The notes under the pieces are model-generated. The model saw only the letters and a list, made by a program, of their open reading frames with translations, ran no database searches and was not told the DNA's origin. Position numbers and translations under genes: made by a program. From the NCBI GenBank assembly GCA_018065145.1, contig JAGHTW010000084.1, positions 1-38,538 on the forward strand: DNA of 38,538 nucleotides, read 5' to 3'. Of this stretch, positions 15,477-24,321 are shown one piece after another (positions within the stretch are counted from its first letter, which is position 1; each line of letters opens with the position of its first letter). This DNA is from Candidatus Prevotella equi (GTDB lineage: Bacteria; Bacteroidota; Bacteroidia; Bacteroidales; Bacteroidaceae).

Positions 15477-17153
15477 TTACTCTTTATTTGAAGAAGGACG
15501 AACAAGGATACAGTCAAGGAACATCTCACCGATGTACTTTCTCTTATCCGCAGTAGTCTTTACGTTACTTTCAAATCGAATCTGCAGTTTCTGGTTCGTC
15601 AGGTCATAGTTACAAGACTCAAGGTCGAAATCCTTTGCAAGGAGAATAGTGTCAACCTTCTCTGGGTCATTGACAAAGTATTTGTTTGAACCCTGAATGA
15701 CATCATAGCATTCAAAGCGTGGCTTTGCCTTACCATTCTTGTCAAAAGAATCAATATATGCCTTGAACTTAACACTCTTGCCACTACCCTTCTTTTCTGG
15801 ATTGTACACTGACTGTGGAAGTACGATAGCGTAGATGTCAGTCTTACCAGCGATAGTGTTAGGAATCTTCAGCGTGAAGTTCCAGTTTGGAGCTGATACA
15901 CTCTGAGGTATGATATCAACGTATCCATTGCCAGAAATACTGTCGGCAGTAATCCAGCGTATGTTATACATACACTTGTTTACAGAGATATCTGTCTTAT
16001 TAAAGCCTACCTGAAGAGCATCAAAGCTTTCGCCTTCTGCACGAAGTGTCCTCATATATGTCTCTTCTGGAGAGAGTGTCCAGTCTTCAGAATAGTAGAT
16101 TGTACCATTACTGCACTCCAGAGCCTTTGTACCCTTACCCATGATACCTGTTGGTGAGAATGGCTTATAGAATACGTGTCCATCTCCTGGGTAACGACGG
16201 CTGTATGACTTCCAGTTTACGAGAGAGTCAACAGGTGATGTCTCTACGCTTGGGCTGTAGATAGCATCATCAAGAAGACCACGAAGTGTCCAGTAGTGCT
16301 GCATAGAGTCTGCCTTCTCTACTGTTGGGTCATAGTAGAAATGGTCCTTTGCCTCGTTCCATATCTTTATCCAACCAGCCTCTGTAGGGACAGTAACATA
16401 ATAGGTAGAGTCCTCTGCATTGAGTACTCCGATAGCATCAAAGAGTTTGTTTGTCTCATATACGACAGAGTCAACATATACCTTCACGCCGTCAACCATG
16501 CCGCTTGAAAGAGAACTTGCCTCATCGAACTTATCCTCGTTGTACTTACGCAACTGCTCGCCGATGACATTGAAGCGAGGGTCATCGCAGAGTGCCTCAA
16601 AGATGTTTGGAGTATAAGGAACGGCTGTCTCCATGATGTGCATGACACCATTACGTGTAGGGATGTTTGCCTCGGCAATGGCTACGTTGCCAACCTTATC
16701 AGCACCTATCTTGATGCGCTTACCATTAGCAAGGCGCATCTCCTTTACCTCTGCTGCATTTGATACGGCAGTGAGGGATATATGATTCTTGATAAACTTC
16801 TTCTCAACAACAGAGTCACCCTTTGCTGTTGCACAAAGTGCTATGAGAGAGTCCTTGTTGAAGGTTCCGTTCTTTGGAGCAAGAACGGTGAAAGACTGAC
16901 CGCTCTGCATGAGTTCTGCATAGCTGACAGATGTGGTCTTATGCTGACGGAATACCTTTGCATTCTGAAGAACCTCACAGAAGTCGCTCAGCTCAGGATT
17001 TGCCGTCAACAGCTCCCATGTGTTCTGGCTGCCATTGCCACTTGTCAGAGAGTTCTGATAGTGGTCATCCCATTCTGAGCAGGAAGCAAGAGAGAGCAGT
17101 GCACAACAGATGCCTAAACCGCCAAGTCTGAATATATTTCCTATTTTTTTCAT
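15477..17153 (-). CDS. Fasciclin (FAS1)-domain lipoprotein A
   Basis: 558 residues from the ATG at 17153, chosen because it starts a standard lipoprotein signal (MKKIGNIFRLGGLGICCALL, lipobox LASC); the longer frame to 17183 adds an unlikely prefix. A first FAS1 domain spans about 40-180, with the characteristic SFTVLAPKNGTFNKDSL and the closing NGVMHIMETAV. A second, more divergent one follows at about 185-330 (NIFEALCDDPRFNV, TYYVTVPTEAGW). The C-terminal 200 residues look beta-rich and end in a strand pattern similar to lipoprotein B (EMFLDCILVRPS). FAS1 domains mediate adhesion or ligand binding. In this locus a surface-exposed glycan- or matrix-binding role beside SusC/SusD is inferred. 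The stop is 5 bases before the SusC start. Confidence 0.82.
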   Translation of the reverse strand: MKKIGNIFRLGGLGICCALLSLASCSEWDDHYQNSLTSGNGSQNTWELLTANPELSDFCEVLQNAKVFRQHKTTSVSYAELMQSGQSFTVLAPKNGTFNKDSLIALCATAKGDSVVEKKFIKNHISLTAVSNAAEVKEMRLANGKRIKIGADKVGNVAIAEANIPTRNGVMHIMETAVPYTPNIFEALCDDPRFNVIGEQLRKYNEDKFDEASSLSSGMVDGVKVYVDSVVYETNKLFDAIGVLNAEDSTYYVTVPTEAGWIKIWNEAKDHFYYDPTVEKADSMQHYWTLRGLLDDAIYSPSVETSPVDSLVNWKSYSRRYPGDGHVFYKPFSPTGIMGKGTKALECSNGTIYYSEDWTLSPEETYMRTLRAEGESFDALQVGFNKTDISVNKCMYNIRWITADSISGNGYVDIIPQSVSAPNWNFTLKIPNTIAGKTDIYAIVLPQSVYNPEKKGSGKSVKFKAYIDSFDKNGKAKPRFECYDVIQGSNKYFVNDPEKVDTILLAKDFDLESCNYDLTNQKLQIRFESNVKTTADKRKYIGEMFLDCILVRPSSNKE

Positions 17154-17210
17154 AATATTCATATTAATTATAAAATTATGCATTATGCATTATCAATTAT
17201 GCATTAAAGA

Positions 17211-19208
17211 TTAATGCCTATCCTCACCCTGTGGACTGTCATAGACACTCTTTGGAACGAGCTCTATGTAGTCGAGAGACATATAGAGGTTAGGATCATC
17301 AACAACCTGACGGAAACGCAACCAGTATTCCTCGTTGGAACTCATAAACTGCTTTGTCAGGATACGACGGTAGTTGGTATTGAGAGTACGGAATGAAGAA
17401 GAACCACCGTAACTGTCCATCGCCTTCATGAAGCCACGGTTACGCATAGCCTTGTCAATAGCCTTGTTGTACTCATCATCACCTTCGATGTCTTCAGTCC
17501 AACCATCGCTGTTATCATTATAAGTGAAGTCAACAGGGATACCACATGGTTCGTTGTTAAGATATACCTGGGCAGCACCACGGTCATTACCCTTAGAGTA
17601 ACCCATACGAATTTCCCATGTACCAGAGAAAGGTACGCCAGGAAGCTTGATGGAAACGTCATACTTACCGTTCACACATACACCATTGCCCTCATAGTGA
17701 CGCCATGTAGGGTCTTCCTTACGACAGCCGACGAATGTCTCATCGCTAATCTTCCAGTCTGCAAGGAAACCTTTCTTGAAGCCCATCATGAAGTTTGGAT
17801 GAACAGGATCATCAATATGGTGAGCGCGAGCACCTGTACCAGAGTTCATAAAGTCTGGGCTGAGACATGATGCATCAATACGCATACGACGGTTAAGGGC
17901 TACGTTACGAGTCTTATAGTCGTAGGTCAGCATATCATCAATATAGAAGTAGTTACCGTTGGTAGCCTTTGTATCACGGTCATACTCTGTGCTCTTAAGA
18001 ACACGTACGCCAGGGCAACCTTCATATACATTTCCCTTGAGTCCCTTGCGGTTGATATACAACTGTCCACCAGAATCACTGAAACGCATGATTGAATGAG
18101 GGAGCATTGTCTCAAAGTAGTCCTCTGGATCAGCTACACCAGGAATGAATGATGCTGCCATCGTCTGGCTGAAAGAGATTACCCAGTCAGTGTAAAGACC
18201 CATACGGTTGATAAGATGATAGCTGACGAAACGGTTCAGAGGGTTACGACGGTCTGTAGGATCCTTATCATATTTGCCTGCATCTTCTGGATATGACTCG
18301 TCATATATCTGCTTAGCATATTCCTTGAGGTCGTCAAGTGTATGGATGTTATACTTAGCATAGACAGCATTGGTCTCTACGAAAGCAGAATACTTAAAGA
18401 ATCGCTTTTCAGGATAGTATGTATTCTGTGGCTTTGGAGAGCCATCACCATTTGAACCGTAAGGTACGATGAAACCATCCTTACTGTCCTCTGTAGAGTC
18501 ACGGTTAATCTCTGGGTATGTCTCGTCAATATACTTTGTGAGAGAGTCACACATTCTCGTTGCTACGAGTGCCTCGCAGAAAATAGAGATGGTAGAATCC
18601 TCTGCCATGAAGTCAGGCAACCAAGAGTTACTTGCCTTCAACACACGGTCAACGATATGTACTACACCGTTGGTAACAGAGTCGTCCTGTGCGATGATGC
18701 GAGAATACTTGTTTACAAGGATGTCAACATTAGTGTTTCCTTCTACTTCATCAGCACCTGCCTTTGCTGACATTTCAACATAAACGTCGTTCATGTTCAT
18801 TGGAGCAGACTTAGATGACATATCTGTTGTGAAGAAAGCGTTATGCTTTACAATGTGCATACGAGAGAGTGTATCACACACAGCAAGAGGAAGGGAATCA
18901 ACATTCATTGATGTGTAACCATTCTGAACGAGGAATGTATCCATTGCCGCATTGTTTGGTACGAATACTGTGTATTGTCCGTAGGTAGAGAGCATAGACA
19001 GATAGTCAGCACGCTCAAGTACTCTGCGGAACTTACTATAATCCTCATTATTCTTCACCACCTCTGCTGCTGTCATACGAATAGCAGAGTAGAAGTTTGC
19101 TGGCGCAGAAGAATCATCAGAGCATGATGTCGTAACGCCAAGTCCAAGACAACTCAGCGCAAAGACTACTAAGATGTTACTGCGAATTATTGAAAATATC
19201 TTATTCAT
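17211..19208 (-). CDS. Fasciclin (FAS1)-domain lipoprotein B
   Basis: 665 residues. Lipoprotein signal MNKIFSIIRSNILVVFALSC with the lipobox at TTSC (Cys29). The first FAS1 domain is at about 38-190 (YGQYTVFVPNNAAMDTFLVQ, closing TNGVVHIVDRVLKA), and a second covers about 195-430. The C-terminal part (about 500-655) is a beta-rich module with GTWEIRMGYSKGNDRGAAQV and a final LYMSLDYIELVPKSVY. It looks like a carbohydrate-binding-type jelly roll seen in many Bacteroidota surface proteins. It lies 20 bases downstream of the first SusD gene and 57 bases upstream of lipoprotein A, so it is probably an extra surface-binding component of the complex. The binding target is unknown. Confidence 0.82.
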   Translation of the reverse strand: MNKIFSIIRSNILVVFALSCLGLGVTTSCSDDSSAPANFYSAIRMTAAEVVKNNEDYSKFRRVLERADYLSMLSTYGQYTVFVPNNAAMDTFLVQNGYTSMNVDSLPLAVCDTLSRMHIVKHNAFFTTDMSSKSAPMNMNDVYVEMSAKAGADEVEGNTNVDILVNKYSRIIAQDDSVTNGVVHIVDRVLKASNSWLPDFMAEDSTISIFCEALVATRMCDSLTKYIDETYPEINRDSTEDSKDGFIVPYGSNGDGSPKPQNTYYPEKRFFKYSAFVETNAVYAKYNIHTLDDLKEYAKQIYDESYPEDAGKYDKDPTDRRNPLNRFVSYHLINRMGLYTDWVISFSQTMAASFIPGVADPEDYFETMLPHSIMRFSDSGGQLYINRKGLKGNVYEGCPGVRVLKSTEYDRDTKATNGNYFYIDDMLTYDYKTRNVALNRRMRIDASCLSPDFMNSGTGARAHHIDDPVHPNFMMGFKKGFLADWKISDETFVGCRKEDPTWRHYEGNGVCVNGKYDVSIKLPGVPFSGTWEIRMGYSKGNDRGAAQVYLNNEPCGIPVDFTYNDNSDGWTEDIEGDDEYNKAIDKAMRNRGFMKAMDSYGGSSSFRTLNTNYRRILTKQFMSSNEEYWLRFRQVVDDPNLYMSLDYIELVPKSVYDSPQGEDRH

Positions 19209-19228
19209 AATTGTACTTTGTTATCTTT

Positions 19229-20968
19229 TTAGTTTGTTTTCATATCGTCATCAATACCCTTGTTGTATGCAGGGTTCTGCTTGAGATATGGATTAACCTT
19301 CAACTCGTCACGGAAGTATGGAAGGAAAATCATATTCATATCTGAGAGACGGATACGTACGCTGCTGGCATCAACAATCTGCTTGAGTGTAGCCTCAGAA
19401 GCAAGTTTCTTTGTATTGCCCGTACGGAGTGAATAGCGAACGAGGTCATACCAACGCTTGCCCTCAAAGATCAACTCACGATGACGCTCCTCAAAGACGA
19501 GATTAGTAACAGTCTCCTGAGTTGCATACTCTGCCTTATCCAGTGAACCGCCAGTGTAGTCATCCGCTACGTCCTTATAGTTGGCACGAGAGTTTACTAC
19601 GTTACAGATATTGAATGCCTTCTCTACGTCACCCTTCTCTGCATAAGCCTCTGCCATCATCAGCATGACGTCTGTAAGACGATAGACAATCCAGTTAGCA
19701 TGCTTGTCAGTACGCTTTGAAGCCTTCACGTCGTCAATCTTACTGATAGACTTGGATCTGTCCATACCAGTGATGTCATCCATGACATACTTACGGATAC
19801 CATGTGTATTGATATCACGGCAGTCAATAGATTCGTAAGCACGACAGTCTGTCTTCTTGAACAACTTACCATCATCAGAAGGTAGTCCACCACAGAACTC
19901 CTCACAAGTGCGCAAACGACCGATAGCATAAGAAGAAGCAGAAGTACAGAAGTTGTCAAAGACATACTTGTTATCCCTGTTACGGAAAGACAACTCGAAG
20001 ATACTCTCGAAAGAGTTTCCGTGAGTAGTGCGGTACTTGAACTCATGAGAAGATGACTCACCGAAGATTTCACGATAAGCATTACCGAGAGGGTTTGCAT
20101 CGCCTACGTATTCAGTGATGAGAGGGAAGTCACCAAACATCTTGATATGGTTCTTTGTGTCATTACCATAACGAGAAACGAGGTCCTTATACTGCTGCTG
20201 CTTGTAGTCAACAATAAGCTGACCATACTCGATACACTTGTCGTAGTTACCCTTCCAGAGATAGATATCTGCAAGGAGAGCATAGATGAAATAACGTGTC
20301 ACACGAGCAGAGTTATGATACTCGTCAACATTCTCGTAATCATAGTAGCGACGTACAGCATCATCCTTTACACTCTCCAGGTCAACGATAAGGCTATCAA
20401 GCACATCGTTGAATGGTGTAGCAGGAACACGATACTCCTGTTCATCGGAAATACTTGCCTGACGTGTGAATGGAACGTCACGGAATGTACGTGCAAGGTA
20501 GAAGTAACAGAGTGAACGGATAGCTACCGCCTCTGCAATATTTGCCTTCATCTCTGTCTCTGTGTAGTTAGGATCAATACCTTCGACTACTGGAGCATAG
20601 TGACAGAAAGTGTTACAACGGTTAATAGTCTGATAGAACGAACCCCACTTACAGATAGTGTTGGTAGAAAGGATATTCTCCTTCAATATCTCTTCCAGTT
20701 CGTATGAGATACCAGTACCCATCTTAATATTATCACTTCGTATCTCACCCCACATGCCCATACGATTGATATTATCATCGGACTGAAGACTTTCATAACA
20801 GCCCATGAGCGAACTGATAGCATCGCTGCGCTTTGTCCAGAAGTTCTCAAGAACCACTGTGTTCATAGGAGTAATCTCAAGGAAGCTATCGCATGATGTC
20901 AAGCCAAAGCCACTGAGAGACAGCGCAACAAGTGCAAGAGTCCTATAAATATATTTCTTTGTATTCAT
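19229..20968 (-). CDS. SusD/RagB-family surface glycan-binding lipoprotein (first pair)
   Basis: 579 residues. Lipoprotein signal MNTKKYIYRTLALVALSLSG with the lipobox at LTSC, then the hallmark SusD start DSFLEITPMNTVVLENFW. TPR-like helices follow (FIYALLADIYLWKGNYDKCI), and the C-terminal region has NLVFEERHRELIFEGKRWYD, a very strong SusD family signature. It pairs with the SusC gene 27 bases upstream. This pair is more canonical than the second pair in the locus. Confidence 0.95.
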   Translation of the reverse strand: MNTKKYIYRTLALVALSLSGFGLTSCDSFLEITPMNTVVLENFWTKRSDAISSLMGCYESLQSDDNINRMGMWGEIRSDNIKMGTGISYELEEILKENILSTNTICKWGSFYQTINRCNTFCHYAPVVEGIDPNYTETEMKANIAEAVAIRSLCYFYLARTFRDVPFTRQASISDEQEYRVPATPFNDVLDSLIVDLESVKDDAVRRYYDYENVDEYHNSARVTRYFIYALLADIYLWKGNYDKCIEYGQLIVDYKQQQYKDLVSRYGNDTKNHIKMFGDFPLITEYVGDANPLGNAYREIFGESSSHEFKYRTTHGNSFESIFELSFRNRDNKYVFDNFCTSASSYAIGRLRTCEEFCGGLPSDDGKLFKKTDCRAYESIDCRDINTHGIRKYVMDDITGMDRSKSISKIDDVKASKRTDKHANWIVYRLTDVMLMMAEAYAEKGDVEKAFNICNVVNSRANYKDVADDYTGGSLDKAEYATQETVTNLVFEERHRELIFEGKRWYDLVRYSLRTGNTKKLASEATLKQIVDASSVRIRLSDMNMIFLPYFRDELKVNPYLKQNPAYNKGIDDDMKTN

Positions 20969-20995
20969 AATTAATTATCTCTTATCTTATTATCA

Positions 20996-23900
20996 TTAGA
21001 ATGATACTGTTACGCCACCAGTGAATGACTTAGAACGTGGTGTCTTAGAATAGTCCGCAGCATAGCCGATACCACCGATACCAATCTCAGGATCTGCACC
21101 AGAGTACTTTGTGATACAGAAGAGGTTGTTTGCTGATATATAGAAGCTTAACTGTGAGAGACCCCACTTGCGTATCGTCTTCTGTGGTACAGCATAAGAA
21201 AGCTGCATGTAGTTAAGACGCATGAATGAACCATCCTCTACGAAACGGTCACTGCCGAGCCAGTTGTAACCCTTCTGATAGAGAGCACGTGGAATCTGTG
21301 TCACGTCACCCTCTACGCGCCAACGCCAGTTAACGGCAGCGCTCTGGTTGTTGTTAGAGTACATGTTCTCAGCGTTCATACGAGCGACATTAACAATCTT
21401 GTTACCCATACGGAAGTTGAACTGGCTGTTAAGAGTCCAGTTACCATACTTGAACTTGATACCCCATCCACCAGTAATCTTTGGAAGAGAAGAACCGAGA
21501 TAAACGATGTCGAGCTCATTGATCTGACCGTCGTAGTTGATATCCTCATAGATAGCATCACCACCGCGGAACTCGTAACGTGGCTGACCATTCTCATAGC
21601 AGAATGCCATTGGGATAGTGTAGCCCTTATTGTCAAGGATTACATTGCCGTTAGCATCGCGTGCTACTGGAGCATTAGGACCACTAACGCCCTTTACTTC
21701 TTCTACACTATACTCAGAATACTGGTAAACACCCTTATAACGGAATCCGTAGATAGCTCCGAATGGACGGTCTATCTCTGTACGTCTCAGGAACTGACCG
21801 TTATTACGGTTGAACTCATCATTGAGAGTACGCAGACATGTCTCGTCCATCTCAAGAATCTTGTTAGAGTTGTTAGCGAAGGTGACGTTCATATCAATAG
21901 AGAACTTACCAGCACGAACGATACCGTTACCATTGAGGTTGAACTCCCAACCAGAGTTACGCATGCTACCTACATTCTGCCAAGAGAGTGAAGAGTAACC
22001 TGAAGATGTTGGGATGCCACGGTTTGCCATAAGCAGGTCACTGGTCTTCTGGGTATATATTTCCACATTACCATCAATGCGATTATTAAGGAATGCGAAG
22101 TCAAGACCGAAGTTCCATGTTTCCTTCTGCTCCCAACGGATGTTCTTCAACTGAATATTTGTTGGGAAGTTAGAACCGGTGCCGAGATAACCGCCACCGC
22201 CACCATACTGGCTGTAGTAGAGTCCTTCCTGACCTGGAGCATTACCTACGATACCCCAACCTGGACGGAAAGCGAGCATAGAGAGCCACTTCTCTGTCTT
22301 CTTCATCCATGGCTCATCACTGATAATCCACTTACCTGATACAGCAGGGAAGGTACCCCAACGCTGGTCTGGTCCGAACTTGGTGTTACCATCGCGACGG
22401 AGAGAGAAGTCAACGATATAACGTCCCTTGAATGCATAGTGAGCAGAGAATGTAAGATAGATACTGCGCCACTGACCATTACCTGTTGAAAGGTTAGTGA
22501 TAACACCAGGAGCACCAACAGAGTTGATAGTACCAGAAGGAAGACCCCAGAGAGAAGTGTTCTGGCTGGTGTTATTACCACTTGTCATCTGATAACGAAG
22601 CATAGCCATGAGGGAGTGATCCTCATTCTTGAAGTGAGGAACGAAGGTGAGGGTATGTGTGTGTGTGATACCAAGAGACTTCTGTGAGTCGTTGTTCACC
22701 TTGTTAGCATCCTTTCCCTCATACCATCCCTTAGGGCTGAGCTCCAATGGGAGGTACATATCGTTATACTTGTTGAAGATATTGAACACAATCTTACCCT
22801 CGTAAGTAAGGCGTGACTTACCCTCAGAGATACCAAGGAGTTCGTAATTGATCTTGAACTCTGGCTCAATGTTATAACTCTGCTCGTTATTCTTAGCAAG
22901 GTGAGCAAGAGCTACAGGGTTATAGATAGGTGCCTTGTTTTGGTCGGCTGTCTCATACTGGCCACCCTTAAGTTGTTCGCTCATAGAAGGCAGTATGTTA
23001 TAGAAGCGATCAAGGTTATTACCCTTCTGGTCCTGCTCATAGATAGAAAGGTTAGGCATGCGGTTGTATGCTACACCGAGAAGGTCAGAATAGTTCTTAT
23101 CATTGTCGGTGTATGTGAAAGCCACATTAGTAGAAACCTTGATACGGTTATTGATGAAGTAGTCCAGTGCAACACGTGATGTGAAACGGTTGAGGTTCTG
23201 CTTGATGATAGAACCAGACTCTGTATCATAACCAGCAGAGATACGGAAGTTAGCACGCTCACCACCACCAGAGAGTGATACGTAGTGGTTCTGACGCCAA
23301 CCTGTCTGCTGTACAGACTTCACCCAATCGGTATTGTTGTTATACATCTCATACTCTGTAAATGTAGGGATGTAGTTTATTTCAGGGAAGTTATTTGAAT
23401 CATCCTTGAACGATCTGTTGAAGTACTCTTCCTTCAACATCATGGTGTATTGGTCACCGTCAAGCATCTTCATACCGTTTGGCTGGTATGTGCCTGTGAG
23501 ACGGAAGCTATATGTCACCTGTGTCTTACCACGTGCACCACGCTTTGTCTTGATTTCGATAACACCGTTAGCACCCTGTGAACCCCAGATGGCTGTTGCG
23601 GCAGCATCCTTCAACACTGAGATGCTCTCAATATCCTCTGGGTTGATGTTCAGGAGCTCAGCAAACTTCTCATCGTTAGCTCCGCTGAGGTCCATATCAC
23701 CAATTTCCCATACGTTACCGTCAACAACGACGAGTGGTTCGCTTGAGCCATTGATAGAAGACACACCACGCAGACGCATTGATGTACCAGAGCCCAGGTT
23801 ACCAGAGTTTGCTACGATATCAAGACCTGCGATACGTCCCTGCAGAGCCTCATCGATAGTTGTAACTGAAAGACCTTCGAACTCTTTGGTAGAGATAGTC

Positions 23901-24292
23901 TGACGAGATGTTGATATTTCCTTCGTAGGGATAGCAAGTCCAGAGCCCTGTGCCTTACTGGTACCCTTTACCTTTACTTCCTGAAGCATTGTCTTGCTTG
24001 ACATTGTTATGTTGAAGGTCGTACCCTTGATAGGCAATGTCTGGGTATCGTAACCTACATAAGAGACACGCAGGCGGTCTTTCGGATTCTTAAGAGCGAA
24101 TGAGAAGTTACCATTCATATCCGTTGTCTTCGCAACGACGATACGTCCGGCAGCATCTATCTCCACTACGTTTGCCATCATCACAGGACCGAATTCATCA
24201 ACCACCTGACCGGTGATGATGTCACCTGCCTGCTGTGCCATAGCAGGGGTTGACAGCATTAGGAAGAGACCTATTTTGTCAATTATTTTCAT
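20996..24292 (-). CDS. SusC/RagA-family TonB-dependent transporter (first pair)
   Basis: 1098 residues. The signal peptide (MKIIDKIGLFLMLSTPAMAQ) is followed by a regulatory beta domain at about 24-105 (ITGQVVDEFGPVMMANVVEI, LRVSYVGYDTQTLPIKG). A LQEVKVKG stretch stands in place of the classical EVVVVGYG. Next come a plug (IDEALQGRIAGLDIVANSG, MRLRGVSSINGSSEPLVVVD, IESISVLKDAAATAIWGSQG) and the barrel, which ends in VTVSF with the C-terminal Phe expected for outer-membrane insertion. It imports the ligand captured by the SusD encoded next. The start is 29 bases downstream of the fasciclin lipoprotein C stop. Confidence 0.95.
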   Translation of the reverse strand: MKIIDKIGLFLMLSTPAMAQQAGDIITGQVVDEFGPVMMANVVEIDAAGRIVVAKTTDMNGNFSFALKNPKDRLRVSYVGYDTQTLPIKGTTFNITMSSKTMLQEVKVKGTSKAQGSGLAIPTKEISTSRQTISTKEFEGLSVTTIDEALQGRIAGLDIVANSGNLGSGTSMRLRGVSSINGSSEPLVVVDGNVWEIGDMDLSGANDEKFAELLNINPEDIESISVLKDAAATAIWGSQGANGVIEIKTKRGARGKTQVTYSFRLTGTYQPNGMKMLDGDQYTMMLKEEYFNRSFKDDSNNFPEINYIPTFTEYEMYNNNTDWVKSVQQTGWRQNHYVSLSGGGERANFRISAGYDTESGSIIKQNLNRFTSRVALDYFINNRIKVSTNVAFTYTDNDKNYSDLLGVAYNRMPNLSIYEQDQKGNNLDRFYNILPSMSEQLKGGQYETADQNKAPIYNPVALAHLAKNNEQSYNIEPEFKINYELLGISEGKSRLTYEGKIVFNIFNKYNDMYLPLELSPKGWYEGKDANKVNNDSQKSLGITHTHTLTFVPHFKNEDHSLMAMLRYQMTSGNNTSQNTSLWGLPSGTINSVGAPGVITNLSTGNGQWRSIYLTFSAHYAFKGRYIVDFSLRRDGNTKFGPDQRWGTFPAVSGKWIISDEPWMKKTEKWLSMLAFRPGWGIVGNAPGQEGLYYSQYGGGGGYLGTGSNFPTNIQLKNIRWEQKETWNFGLDFAFLNNRIDGNVEIYTQKTSDLLMANRGIPTSSGYSSLSWQNVGSMRNSGWEFNLNGNGIVRAGKFSIDMNVTFANNSNKILEMDETCLRTLNDEFNRNNGQFLRRTEIDRPFGAIYGFRYKGVYQYSEYSVEEVKGVSGPNAPVARDANGNVILDNKGYTIPMAFCYENGQPRYEFRGGDAIYEDINYDGQINELDIVYLGSSLPKITGGWGIKFKYGNWTLNSQFNFRMGNKIVNVARMNAENMYSNNNQSAAVNWRWRVEGDVTQIPRALYQKGYNWLGSDRFVEDGSFMRLNYMQLSYAVPQKTIRKWGLSQLSFYISANNLFCITKYSGADPEIGIGGIGYAADYSKTPRSKSFTGGVTVSF

Positions 24293-24321
24293 AATCTATA
24301 TATATATTAATAATGTGTACT

